DNA from: Cymbomonas tetramitiformis
Taxonomy: Eukaryota > Chlorophyta > Pyramimonadophyceae > Pyramimonadales > Pyramimonadaceae
Assembly (NCBI GenBank): GCA_001247695.2
Contig: LGRX02035271.1
Span: 45,865-109,864, forward strand
Reading direction: 5' to 3'
Length of the DNA: 64,000 nt
In this document: positions 20,619 through 30,249 of the stretch, one piece after another
Numbering within the stretch: position 1 is the stretch's first letter
Layout of the letters: every line of letters starts with the position of its first letter
Program-made: the position numbers and the translations under genes
Notes under the pieces: model-generated
What the model saw: only the letters and a program-made list of their open reading frames with translations
Database searches by the model: none
What the model was told of the DNA's origin: nothing

Positions 20619-21985
20619 CGCCGTACGGCATGGCCGCCTCCAAGATCGATGGACAGACCGTCGATAGCGTCTTTCCGGAGGCCGTTTCCGTCACGGACGC
20701 GAGCGCTTGCCGCGTCATGCTCGCTCGCATGTTGAACCGTGATCCTACCTCCTCTCGATGGACCGCGGTCCGGGCGTTGGCGTTGCTCGTGATCGACGAG
20801 GTCTCCACGCTCACGGTGACCAAGTTGGAAATGCTCGACCTTTTTTTCCGAACGGTGCGGCGGTGTCCCGAACGTTTTATGGGCGGCGTCCGAGTGATGC
20901 TCTGCGGCGACTTTCTGCAATTGGATCCGGTGGGAGACGAGCGGATCAAGCTGCACGAGCACGAACTGCTCGCTCGAGGCGAATTCAGAGTGGTGCTGCT
21001 CGAGGACAACATGCGCCAGTTCGATGAGGGTTTTCGCTCGCTTCTCGCTCGAGCGCGCGTCGGAGAGCTCACCGACGAAGATCGCGCAGCGCTCGATACG
21101 AGGCGCGTCGAGGAGCCTCCGAGAGGACGGTTTGCGCTGCAGGTATGCCACAGTCGAAGACGAGCGTTCGACATCAACAACGCTGAGTTAGCGGCCACTC
21201 CTGACATCGAGCGCGTTTTCGTGGCGATCAAAAGATGGTCCGCGAACGCGGATCGAAACGCGGTCGAGTGGACGACGAGGAAAGTGGACGACCCGCATCC
21301 GTCCGATCTGGGCTCCCTCGGTGATCGGTTACGCGAGATGTGCGAACGACCTAACGTGCAAGCGGTCAAGCGATGCGCGCTGCGCGTCGGGGCTCGGGTC
21401 ATGCTGAACAAAAACCTGTACGAGCACGAAGATCCACGAATGCGGAACGGTAGACTGGGCATCGTGCGCGCCATCGAGTTTCCCGAAGACGGAATCACGA
21501 ATTCGGACGAGACAGTCATGCTCTCGACGCGGACGCGAGTGATGGTGGCCTTCGACGACGACGCTTCGTCGGACGCGGCGACCGAGGTGCGACCGACGGT
21601 GGCGCGACATTCGATGCGCGTCGCGGGCACGTCGCAGCGATGCGAGGTGTGGTGCATGCCTCTCACGCTCGCTTGGGCCGTGACCGTGTACAAAGCGCAG
21701 GGATGCGAGTTGCGTCGCCTCGTTGTACACTGCGACGACTTGTACAAGCCTAAACACCTGTACGTGGCGCTGTCGCGGTGTCGCGCCTTGGAGGGTCTTT
21801 TTTTGTTGGGAGCATCCTCCGGTCTATACTGTCACGCCGACGACCGAGACATCGAGTTCTACCGCGCGCTACATAAGAACGGAGGCGAATGGGACTACGG
21901 CCACGGGATGCCGACGCGGCGTGTTTCGACCGGCGACGATAACGTAGCGGATCTTTCTAAAGCAAAAAAACGTCGTCGTCGCTAG
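20564..21985 (+). pseudogene. Pif1-family DNA helicase, 5'-truncated or frameshifted
   Basis: Clear SF1B helicase: motif Ia-like VVAPYGMAASKI, Walker B VIDEVSTL (about 20800), motif III MLCGDFLQLDPV (about 20900), the DNM-Q segment, and C-terminal motifs V/VI AWAVTVYKAQGCEL and KHLYVALSRCRALEG (about 21675-21795), then a Lys/Arg tail. Pif1 helicases unwind DNA and G-quadruplexes 5'-3' with ATP. The Walker A lysine is missing in this frame: an in-frame TGA lies at 20561, and just upstream LTGSSAG, a Walker-A-like start, is read in the surface-protein frame instead. The helicase seems to have lost its 5' end and a few bases within Walker A. The first in-frame ATG is at 20630. ATPase activity is unlikely as it stands. 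Confidence 0.75.
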
Positions 21986-22137
21986 TCAAATATGCCATAC
22001 CCTGTAAGAAATGTTGACATGTCAAACCGGTAAAGAGTATCGGGGTAGTCAAATATGCCAGGCGTCCTGTTAATAGATTAACATATGTTGTAATATGATA
22101 TGTATGATCGACCGGCGACGATGTATGATGTAATGTA
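21986..22137. other. Short repeats after the helicase gene
   Basis: GTCAAATATGCCA occurs at about 21986 and 22050, and GACCGGCGACGAT repeats sequence from the end of the helicase gene (about 21929). No gene. Confidence 0.4.
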
Positions 22138-22377
22138 TGCGGGACTTCGGGTTTAGGCTTAGTTATTATGGGCTCTGACTAGCCCCTAGCCTGACCCTGC
22201 ATCCTGATCGTAGCTGTGACATCCTAGCACTAGTACAGCCTTTCACTGTCCGGGTTTCCGAGAGCACAAAGCCTCGGCCGGACTCTAGTTTATCGATTGT
22301 CTCTTCGTCTGTATCCTGCTCAGCCGGACTGGCTTATCAGTATTTCCCGCAGGTTATGGGCCCACCACGCTTCCACT
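22138..22377 (+). mobile_element. LTR remnant plus tRNA-primer site of the copia-like family
   Basis: Diverged relative of the 12948/15969 LTR in the opposite orientation. Shared blocks include TTATTATGGGCTCTGA, AGCCCCTAGCCTGACCC, GTCCGGGTTTCCGAGA-like and CTCGGCCGGACT. It ends ..CCCGCA at 22351 and is followed by GGTTATGGGCCCACCACG..., complementary to an initiator tRNA-Met anticodon arm. The rest of the element is absent. Confidence 0.7.
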
Positions 22378-22390
22378 ATTGCGAACGGCT

Positions 22391-25300
22391 TCAACGACTC
22401 TTTCTTATCGCGTACGTTTCCCTGGTGGAGCGTCGATAGACGGAGGTCTCGTTGATTCTGTCAAAGAGCTCATCCTTTCGCATCTCCAGCATTCCGTTGT
22501 CGTTCGCAGACTGGCGCATCCAAGAACGGTAGTGCACCGTGCATACGGCGAACCGCTCGCCCGCTCCCGAGCACGAGCGATCCGCGAGCGTGATCATATG
22601 CTTACGGGTATTGCCGCGCAGACTCCTTCGACAGTGCACGCACGTCACGAGCCGGTCGTCCGAGCACGTCGATTCGTCCGACGCTTTCCGTTTCGATCGG
22701 CGGTTCGATCTATCGGTCCCTTTCGTCCGCACCTGTCGAAAGTGCGCCGCGCGAATCTGGCAGGACGCGCACGGCGTAGAGGTTTCGCCGATGAAGCTCT
22801 CCAGCTTGATCGTGCGCACCTCTCCGCAGCAGGGCGCGACGCCGTACAGAGTGTTGTTCACCACGCAAGCGAAAGCGTCCTCGTGAGGCGTCGACAGGAG
22901 CACTAACCGAAGCAGCGGAACCAGCTCGCACATGACGTGCTTTCCCTTGGCGCAGTACATCCGACCGTCCCGCGAATCCCGCGTGCACGTGTCGAGTCCC
23001 GACCCGTCCCATTCCATGATGTTCTTCACTTCGTTGCACACGACGCACATGTGGAGCGTGCAGTGCGCGCTCACGTCCTCGTCGCCGACCAGGTAAAGGT
23101 CCGTCGCGATTCGCCGGCGGACGGCGTCGTACTGACGACGGCGCAGATGCGACGGCAGGCGCACAAGACCGGGAATATTGCCGTTTTTGAGAAGCATGAG
23201 CATCGGCAAGGTGTGCGTGCGCCAGACACTGCGAGTCGTGCGATCGGAGCATACTTCGGACATGTCGGCGCCCGACGCGAGCGCTCGTACCTGTCGCGTA
23301 ACTTCGTCGCGCAGCCGTCGAGGATCCGTCGCTACGCTCAAAATCGGATCGTCCGCAAGCTCTTTGACGACGAGAGGATCGGAGAACAGGCGATCGACGC
23401 CGTGTATCGCCTCTCCCAGATTTATGATCTGGCTGTCGAAGAGAGCGTGATCGGAGCCCGAGACGATGGAGAAAACCGACGAAGGCGGCGGAAGGCGAAG
23501 CATGTTCCGGTTGGTCATCTTCAAGTGATTCCCGCTTTGCTGCAGATAGGTCGAGAGAAGAGCGTAGCGGGTATCGTTCGACACGCTATCCGTGCCGCGT
23601 CGCTCCAGCTCCTCTCTTAGACGCTTGGAGGATACGATTCGACATTTGTTCATCGCGTTCGAAACGAGCAGCTCGAAGTGTAGCCACTGAGGCAAAAAGG
23701 TTCGAATCAGGTTTGAGATGGCGTCGCTCATCTTCGCGCGGGTGACCACATGCTCTCGGATGCTGAAAAGGATGAACATGTCGTCCGTCTTCTCCGCGAG
23801 TCGGTTCTCGACGATCCGGCTGACGATATCCCGAGACTCGTAGAGAAGCCTCCGGATCGTAAGGCATGCGCGCTCCTTGCTGTCGAGAAAATTGCCCAGG
23901 GCCCCGCACATGACGATGTCGACGAGGATGTCGCGCATCTCTCGGGAGTCGTGAGTGTATCGATCCAGGACCGTCGTCAGCGAACGCATATGACAAGCTC
24001 TAGGGACACATTTCGATATGACGTGGCACATCATGGCGTGCACGCTTCTGAACTCGCCGTTCGGTGTTGTCGTTCGGATGGCGACGTTGCTGCTCATCAA
24101 GAAGACGGCCTTGTGCACGCAACGATCGATATCCGCCAAAGTCTCCGAGGTTACGATGCGCGCTTCGGGAATCTCGCTGACGATGTGCGAAGCGTGGTGC
24201 TGCACACAATCAGTTTTTTTAACTGGATTATCGTCTTTCGCGTCTTTCGTCTTTCCTCTTTCGCGAATCTCGCTGACGATGTGGTGATCCAAGAGAAGGT
24301 GCAGCATGTGCACGATTCTAATAGGCAGCTCATGCCGGGAATCCTGCACGAACTGCGCGAGTTTGATCTGCGTCGTGCGTCGGTCGGTGGAGTCCGCGGA
24401 GAGCAAGCTCTCCACGTTCGCCGCGCGAAGGCGAAAGTAAGCGCGCAACGCGCACACGACATCTTCGATGAGATCGGTCGTGTCGCGCGACGTCGTCCCG
24501 AGCGAAGTCGCCTTCGCCGCGGACGTCCGCACGTTGCGCGCCGTCAAAAATCCGGACCTCTTTCGGAGACCGTGTGAACAACATCGGGGAGTTGCCAGCG
24601 CAGCTTGGATTGATCTATGTACCGGACATTCGCCGAGTCGCGTCTCCAATGCAGTAGATGCTTTTCGGCGACGCACACGGAGCCCGCGATCCCCTGAAAA
24701 CGAGGCGAATCTTCGCGAGGAATCATGTACTCGGACATGTAGCCGTCTACCGAGTTCCTCGGATTCACGAAGCTGTTGATCAGAATCGACGGATTAGGAA
24801 ACCGGTTCGTAGATTGCAGAAGGCACATGTACGCGAAATGGATCTGCGACCGCAAGCACAAAAGACACGGTCGTCGCTCCTCGGGATGCTTTCCCGCCGA
24901 GTTGAAGCTTTCGTACTCTTTCGGACTCAGATATTCGCGAAGGATGGCCCCTCCGTGCTCCTCGAAGCCTCGGATCGCCGAAGAGAGGCCTTGGCAGTGC
25001 TGACCGAATACGCAAGGACGAGTTCGAACAACGGCGCCGTTCTTCGCACGGATCTCGACGATCTCGGTGAGCAGATTGCTTTCGTAGGTGTACGTCTGCG
25101 TGTGGATGACGTCGTGCACGTTCTGGTAGATCACCTCGCTTCCTCTGCGATTGTCGTGGCGGTCATCGTGCCCGCACATTCGCAGCAGATTCGAGTTTTC
25201 GATGAGCTTTAAGATGTTGATCAAAGGAGGATCCGTGATCAGCTCCGTGGGAATGCCCTGAAGGTTGTTCCAGAGAGGCGAGGTCTTCGGTTTGCGAGTT

Positions 25301-25524
25301 CGCGAGCTCTCCGCGGCGACGATCTGCGAAACGTTCGCGGATTTGTGCCGCTTCGCGTCATCCTCGACGGAATCTCGCGGGTCGTTCGAAGCATTCGAGC
25401 ATCCAAAATTTTTGGTGAAGAGCAATCTTCGCCAGTCGTCGACGACGGTGTCGTGGGAGCGCTTCGTCGTGAGCGGCTGTTCCTGTTGCGCCGCATCGTC
25501 GCCCTTCGCGGTCTCCGCGTTCAT
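22391..25524 (-). pseudogene. Large Cys-rich hypothetical protein, one frameshift
   Basis: Two minus-strand frames (25524-24544 and 24543-22391) appear to be one gene of about 1,045 codons. The first stops at a TGA inside GGATTTTTGACGG, exactly where the second frame takes up coding-like sequence. A single missing T in the T5 run would explain this; a -1 slip is possible too. The second frame has no ATG until far downstream. The N-terminal part has Cys pairs (CVFGQHCQG, PCLLCLR). The C-terminal part has more zinc-binding-like clusters (CVVCNE, APCCGE, CASCQ, CVHCRR). The middle is helical. No signal peptide or TM. I do not recognise the family; paired Cys clusters suggest zinc or nucleic-acid binding. 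Confidence 0.6.
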
Positions 25525-25943
25525 TCGAACAGACGTCCGACGAGGCGCGCGACGACAACGATGCTGCTAACAACGTGGACTTTCCAGAGAGGTCGGCTCT
25601 GGTCCGTTAAAAAAAAAATCGATCTACGTCGGAACAATAACCGCACAAGCTGTTCGATCTATGGATCGATCGATATCGAACACCGCGGTGGTATCAATGT
25701 CGATGCAGATATCCTACTTATAGATATCCAGGTCTAGTCCAGATCTAGTCCGAACATGCGTAACCTCCCCGACGTCGCGATAGATAGTTATTCTGTGTAT
25801 TCCAGGAGCCAATATCCGGTTGATACGGACATCCTACTTATAGATATAGGTATAGATATCCTATAGGTGTCTGGGATCCTATTGGAATCTTGGACTATCG
25901 TCGCGACTGATAATATAATCTCTTCGATCGACCGCATTCCGCG
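25525..25943. other. Intergenic with TATAGATAT repeats
   Basis: AT-rich spacer between divergent genes. ATCCTACTTATAGATAT occurs twice (about 25709 and 25828), with further TATAGATAT copies, and could hold promoters for both genes. No ORF of note. Confidence 0.45.
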
Positions 25944-26528
25944 ATGTTCCGCATCGTCGACGTGCGCGACGTCGGCGAGGGCGAAAATTCGATCGTCGAT
26001 GAGGGTACGATCGACCGACGCAGAGCCGCCGCGTGTCTAGGAAAGCTCGTTCAGGATCGAACGTCTCTTCGAGATGCGGTGGAGCATCACTCCCTGAGTT
26101 GGAGCGGGCTGGTGCCGGTGTGCGGCGCTCACGCGATGGATTTTTTTTTAGGCGCGACAAGCCCGGCGTTGAAGGTCGAGGCGCCCACGGCCGCTGGAAT
26201 CACGCTTCGCAGGCTATTCTCGAGACCGACGGTCGCGCGTGGGTGGGCGGGACAAGTAGACGCGACCATGGCGCGTCGCGTGCGCGGCACCTGCGGGGCA
26301 CATCGCGAAGTGCGCGTGACCTATGAGCACTTGCTCGCGCTGAAGTTCGGTCCCGTCGAGGTCGCGGCGCTGTGCGGAGAGATCGACCACGAGTTTCGAG
26401 TCCGCGCGGGGCTTCTTTCCGAAGGAAACGTGCGGAATCTTGGTTGGAGCTTCGAAGCGCTCGCGTGGAAAAAGCCTGCTCGCGAGAAGAAGCTATCGGG
26501 GAAACCTCGCATCGTATTGGATGTGTAA
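25944..26528 (+). CDS. Hypothetical protein, 194 residues
   Basis: Open frame from the ATG at 25944 (context GCGATGT) to a TAA-type end at 26528. The protein is soluble-looking and Arg/Ala/Val-rich, with Cys residues at intervals (CGAH, CGAHR, CGEIDHEF), a basic C-terminus (KKPAREKKLSGKPR), and no signal or TM segment. The CGAH/CGAHR repeats could bind metal, but the pattern is not one I can name. It is divergent from the large Cys-rich gene across a 419-bp spacer. Confidence 0.55.
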   Translation: MFRIVDVRDVGEGENSIVDEGTIDRRRAAACLGKLVQDRTSLRDAVEHHSLSWSGLVPVCGAHAMDFFLGATSPALKVEAPTAAGITLRRLFSRPTVARGWAGQVDATMARRVRGTCGAHREVRVTYEHLLALKFGPVEVAALCGEIDHEFRVRAGLLSEGNVRNLGWSFEALAWKKPAREKKLSGKPRIVLDV

Positions 26529-26838
26529 TCCTATATCTCTATACTTATAATCGTGTAACATATGTATATCCTCATCTTATACCTGTTCTTATACTGATTT
26601 ATATGGTCTAAGAAGTAACTTTCGTAAGGCGCGCGCGTGACACGACTCGCGCGCGCGAAAGTTTTCAAACTCCACCAGGAACCACTTCGACAGAGCGCAC
26701 ATGGCGACTCGATGCTAGCATGCGGGACCGACGGGAGCAACATGCACCGACACTGCAATTTCAAACAAACGCGAGATCGGAGCGAGTCGAATGGGTATAT
26801 ATACGCGCCGGAGCGACCGCTACCCGAACGTGACTCGA
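26529..26838 (+). other. Intergenic with one GC hairpin
   Basis: Contains one hairpin of the satellite type (26617-26666, arms AACTTTCG...CGCGCGCG / CGCGCGCGCGAAAGTT) without the rest of the 160-bp unit, then the promoter of the next gene. No gene seen. Confidence 0.6.
26795..26804 (+). promoter_or_regulatory. TATA-type promoter of the 26839 gene
   Basis: GTATATATAC 35-44 bp upstream of the ATG at 26839, identical to the motif before the sulfotransferase gene. Confidence 0.55.
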
Positions 26839-27054
26839 ATGGAAGGTCCTTCCGAAGGCTTCTCGTCCTTAGAAGACTGGTGCAGCGATAATTGCGGCTT
26901 CGAGACCCACACAGTAGGCTGGAACGATTTCGCGTCGCGGACGTTTCCGTTGGTGGTGCGTGCGCTGACCGACGTGTGCATTCTGCTCGTGCTGTTTTGC
27001 GTGTGCCGCAACATGCTGCGACGAACCGATCCGCCCGCTCGAAAGACTCGATGA
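26839..27054 (+). CDS. Small single-TM protein, 71 residues
   Basis: The ATG at 26839 is preferred over the one at 26791 because a TATA box lies between the two. The protein has an acidic Cys-containing N-terminus (DWCSDNCGFETH), one TM segment (ALTDVCILLVLFCVCRNML) near residues 39-57, and a basic tail (RRTDPPARKTR), consistent with a membrane protein whose C-terminus faces the cytosol. Its TGA overlaps the next ATG (ATGA at 27051-27054), so translation of the two genes is probably coupled or they derive from one transcript. Family not recognised. Confidence 0.6.
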   Translation: MEGPSEGFSSLEDWCSDNCGFETHTVGWNDFASRTFPLVVRALTDVCILLVLFCVCRNMLRRTDPPARKTR

Positions 27055-27536
27055 AGAGCCGATGCATCGCGCGGTCGCACGGGGAAATCCGCGATGCGGT
27101 GTGGACGATCGCTCTGGTCTGCGCGTTTCGATGCGCCTCGGTGGACGGCGCCGGATCGCTCTCTTCACGCTCAGTCGCTGGCAGCGCAGAGTCTCAAAAA
27201 GACATACCCATTCTGAGAAACGAGGCCGAATATCGGCGTGATTCCTTCGTTCCGATCGGCCTCGGCTTTTGCGATTGCGCGCGTGAACGGGACGAGAGCG
27301 ACACGCTCACGTGCGAGCGATCTCGATCGTACTCAAGTCGCACGTACGGGCAGTACGTTTTGAAGGACGTGTGCGAGAAGGATTGCTTAAAGATGCGAGA
27401 TTGCGTTGCGTACGCGTGGCGAGGACGCGTCGGTGATCGACAATGTCACTTTTACAGGGGCGACGTAGAACCGGAAACGGCTACGTGCGACGGACGTTCG
27501 GCGTGTCACACGTGCTACGTCCGGCGAAAGTTGTAG
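27051..27536 (+). CDS. Secreted PAN/apple-like Cys-rich protein, about 161 residues
   Basis: The ATG at 27051 overlaps the previous stop. Residues 13-33 form a signal-peptide-like stretch (AVWTIALVCAFRCASVDGAG). The mature part has eight or more Cys. The block VCEKDCLKMRDCVAYAWRG followed by a CHFY segment matches the PAN/apple fold, where a C-x3-C-x5-CxAYxW-type helix is disulfide-bonded to a beta-sheet; such domains bind proteins or carbohydrates. Together with the preceding TM protein and the Cys-rich surface protein at 12-20 kb it could act at the cell or virion surface. PAN assignment is by motif only. Confidence 0.65.
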   Translation: MKSRCIARSHGEIRDAVWTIALVCAFRCASVDGAGSLSSRSVAGSAESQKDIPILRNEAEYRRDSFVPIGLGFCDCARERDESDTLTCERSRSYSSRTYGQYVLKDVCEKDCLKMRDCVAYAWRGRVGDRQCHFYRGDVEPETATCDGRSACHTCYVRRKL

Positions 27537-28282
27537 GATATATACATAGAACCTACATATAACGTGTTATATGCACGTTAACGAGCCTCAAACTGGCCTT
27601 GGCTCGCTGACGCTCGCGCTTTGAAGTCTGAATCCGACGACGATTTGCGGGAATTGGCACTACGACTAGTTCGTACAGTCTAGTGTCATTCCCAGTATGT
27701 CATCTTCGGTGGTCAGCCTGTGCCACTCATCTCGGGTATATATCGTTTGTATATCCGAGTTTAGTGATCCGTTGTTTCACCGTCGGCAGCGGGTCCCCAC
27801 TGCCTGTTCAGCTGTTTCCAGCAGGTTATGGGCCCACCACGCTTCCACTGCGCTTCGTTACATCGGCGTGGTACTTACATCGGCGCTCGATGAACACTGC
27901 TACGATATGCACGATCCATTTCAGATAATTCCTCTGATTCGGCGCTACGAAGTCAACCAGGACGGTCGTGGTGGACAACATTTGCCACCGTCGTGGACAA
28001 CATTTGCAGAGTAGATATAGTCGATAAGAGGTAGTCGACAACGATCGAAATATTGGCAATTACATTGATCGATCGACGAATCGATCGGTGCCTCGAATGT
28101 TGACATTGAGACATTGACGATACCGCTTCCGTCGATATAACGATCGAAATATCGCGGGTTTTACACCCATTCGAAAATCACACTTCGCCGTATCGTTAGC
28201 ACCAACGTCATTCTCTGTTATCCTAGAATAATAATCATATTAGAATAATAATAGTCGTCCGAAGGTTGTCGGCGACGAGGTG
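27537..28282. repeat. Dispersed R repeat (copy 1), interrupted by an LTR remnant
   Basis: GCCTCAAACTGGCCTTGG...GCTTTGAAGTC at 27584-27640, and the continuation ACATCGGCG...CGATATGCACGATCCATTTC at about 27863-27930, are the same repeat seen at 30.0 and 31.2 kb. Copy 1 is split by the LTR remnant 27646-27849. After 27935 a GTCGTGGACAACATTTGC tandem and AT-rich sequence follow. No gene. Confidence 0.65.
27646..27849 (+). mobile_element. LTR remnant plus tRNA-primer site
   Basis: Starts TGCGGGAATTGG and ends TTTCCAGCA at 27823, followed by GGTTATGGGCCCACCACG... (27824-27849), identical over 26 bases to 22352-22377. The LTR body differs from the 22-kb one, so it is another family member. The left boundary is approximate. 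Confidence 0.6.
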
Positions 28283-29704
28283 ATGGGCGCTACCGTGGCG
28301 GGAGATGAGGATGGCATCATGCGAGTCGGTGAAGAGTATCGGATGATACGTTCCGCGACGTTACCATCGCCGCATAACGGCTGGGAAATGGATAATAGCG
28401 TAGCAGCTACGGATATTATCCATACGCTAACATCCAGCGACGAGGCTACTGTGACGGGAGACGAGGATGTCATCATGCGAGTCGGTAAAGAGTATCGGAT
28501 GATATGTTCCGCGACGTTACCATCACTGCATAACGACTGGGAAACGGATAATAGCGCAGCAGCTACGGATATTATCCCTAGCGGCATTACGCTAGCATCC
28601 AGCAAGTCCGCGAACGAGGCGACCTTGTGGAACGTGGTAGCCATCTCGGACATGTGGGACTCGAATGTCGACCCTCTCCTTACGAACACGGAAATGGCGC
28701 TGCTGCGTATGACCTGCAGACGCATGCGCGCAAAGTATTGGAAGCATAAGCGGTTTTCCATTCGCGAATCACTGAGCGCGACACCGTCCCTGTATGATTT
28801 TACGGAAAGTTCGCTCGCAAGATTCGGTACGGAGATTCGATTCCGAGCGTGCGATATCATCGCGGAACGAGGAATCCTGCACATGCTGATACACGCGCGA
28901 AGTCGAAATGCGACATGGGGCCCACGCACAGCCGAAGCGGCAGCCAAAAATGGTCATCTAGAGTGTTTGCGATATCTTCACGAACACGGCTGCGAATGGG
29001 ATATCCGTGTTACGCAGGCGGCCGCTCGGTACGGTCACTTGCGATGCTTGCGTTACGCTCACGATAGTGCATGCGAGTGGGATTCGTCGACGTGCTATAG
29101 AGCTGCCGAGGGTGGACACCTGAACTGTTTACGGTACGCTCACGAACATAAATGCGAATGGGACATGATCACGCCTTACATGGCCGCTCAGAGTGGTCAC
29201 TTGGATTGCTTGATGTACGCTCGCAAACACAGATGCGAGTGGGGTCCCGAGACGACTTACGCGGCGGCCAAGAACGGTCATCTCGAGTGTCTGCGATACG
29301 CGCATGACGGTGGATGCGAATGGGGCTTTCAGACGACTTACGTGGCGGCCAAAAACGGTCATCTCGAATGTTTACGGTACGCGCGTGACAATGGATGCGA
29401 ATGGAGTCCGCTTACGTGCACGGCGGCCGCCGAGGGCGGCCATCTCGACTGCTTGCAATACGCGCGCAATAACGGATGCGATTGGCACGCGTCGACATGC
29501 TCCAAGGCCGCAAAGGGTGGGCATCTCGATTGTCTGCGATACGCGCACGAGAACGGATGCGCGTGGGATTCGTCGACGTGCGAGGAAGCCGCGAAAGGGG
29601 GGCACCTAAATTGCTTACGATACGCGCACGAGAACGGATGCGCGTGGAGCGTACGCGCACAGGCGGCAGCTGCCGAATATCTCGATGCATACAATCTAAT
29701 ATAG
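28283..29704 (+). CDS. Ankyrin-repeat protein with F-box-like segment, 473 residues
   Basis: From the ATG at 28283. Residues 1-100 are two tandem copies of a ~40-residue block (GDEDGIMRVGEEYRMI... and GDEDVIMRVGKEYRMI...), visible as a direct repeat in the DNA. An F-box-like helix pair follows (TNTEMALLRMTCRRMRAKYW, near residue 135). Residues ~205-465 are about ten ankyrin repeats of the giant-virus style, GHLECLRYAHENGCEWD, 26-27 residues each. Ankyrin/F-box proteins of large DNA viruses typically recruit host SCF ubiquitin ligase to substrates. Repeats are regular and the frame is intact. Flanked on both sides by the dispersed R repeat, which may have helped the locus move or amplify. Confidence 0.8.
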   Translation: MGATVAGDEDGIMRVGEEYRMIRSATLPSPHNGWEMDNSVAATDIIHTLTSSDEATVTGDEDVIMRVGKEYRMICSATLPSLHNDWETDNSAAATDIIPSGITLASSKSANEATLWNVVAISDMWDSNVDPLLTNTEMALLRMTCRRMRAKYWKHKRFSIRESLSATPSLYDFTESSLARFGTEIRFRACDIIAERGILHMLIHARSRNATWGPRTAEAAAKNGHLECLRYLHEHGCEWDIRVTQAAARYGHLRCLRYAHDSACEWDSSTCYRAAEGGHLNCLRYAHEHKCEWDMITPYMAAQSGHLDCLMYARKHRCEWGPETTYAAAKNGHLECLRYAHDGGCEWGFQTTYVAAKNGHLECLRYARDNGCEWSPLTCTAAAEGGHLDCLQYARNNGCDWHASTCSKAAKGGHLDCLRYAHENGCAWDSSTCEEAAKGGHLNCLRYAHENGCAWSVRAQAAAAEYLDAYNLI

Positions 29705-30009
29705 CTCGATGATCTAATCGATGCAGACCTTGTTGAATGGTTGTATCGATATTGATATTACATATATTGTATCGATATTGACATATCTTGTATCGATTAT
29801 TGAGATTGATTGACATTATCATATTGACACTTTATGACACAATAGTTGTCATAATCCGACGCGTTGCAACTTTGCGCCACCGGCTTTTCTTCGGACATTA
29901 CCATTTTGCAGAATGTAGTCTCGCAATAGCTGTCGCATACAATTCGTAAAGCCCGACTTCCCTGGATCTCTATATAGTTGACGTATATAACGACATATAG
30001 ACTATCGAT

Positions 30010-30245
30010 ATCAATATAGAGTCGTTGGATGTGGCGGTATGGCGCCTCAAACCGGCCTTGGCTCGCTGACGCTCGCGCTTTGAAGTCCAACTCCGAGTTT
30101 TTTCATTACATCGGCGTACTTACATCGTAGATTAGTACTCACACCGGCGCTCGATGTAAGTACGATGTATGTGATACGATATGCACGAAAGAAGGATTTT
30201 TATATCGTTAAGCACATCTTTCAGTTTTCAACTCAAATCACACCT
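30010..30245 (+). repeat. Dispersed R repeat, copy 2
   Basis: Runs from ATCAATATAGAGTCGTTGG through GTGGCGGTATG, CTTGGCTCGCTGACGCTCGC and ATCGTTAAGCACATCTTTCA. About 235 bp, near-identical to 31175-31475. The preceding 29705-30009 is AT-rich with ATATTGTATCGATATTGA repeats and no gene. Confidence 0.75.
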
Positions 30246-30249
30246 CTTA

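Noticed and set aside
20455..21747. 430-codon minus-strand ORF opposite the Pif1 helicase
   Set aside because: Ser/Arg-rich low-complexity shadow of a GC-rich coding region; helicase motifs are on the plus strand.
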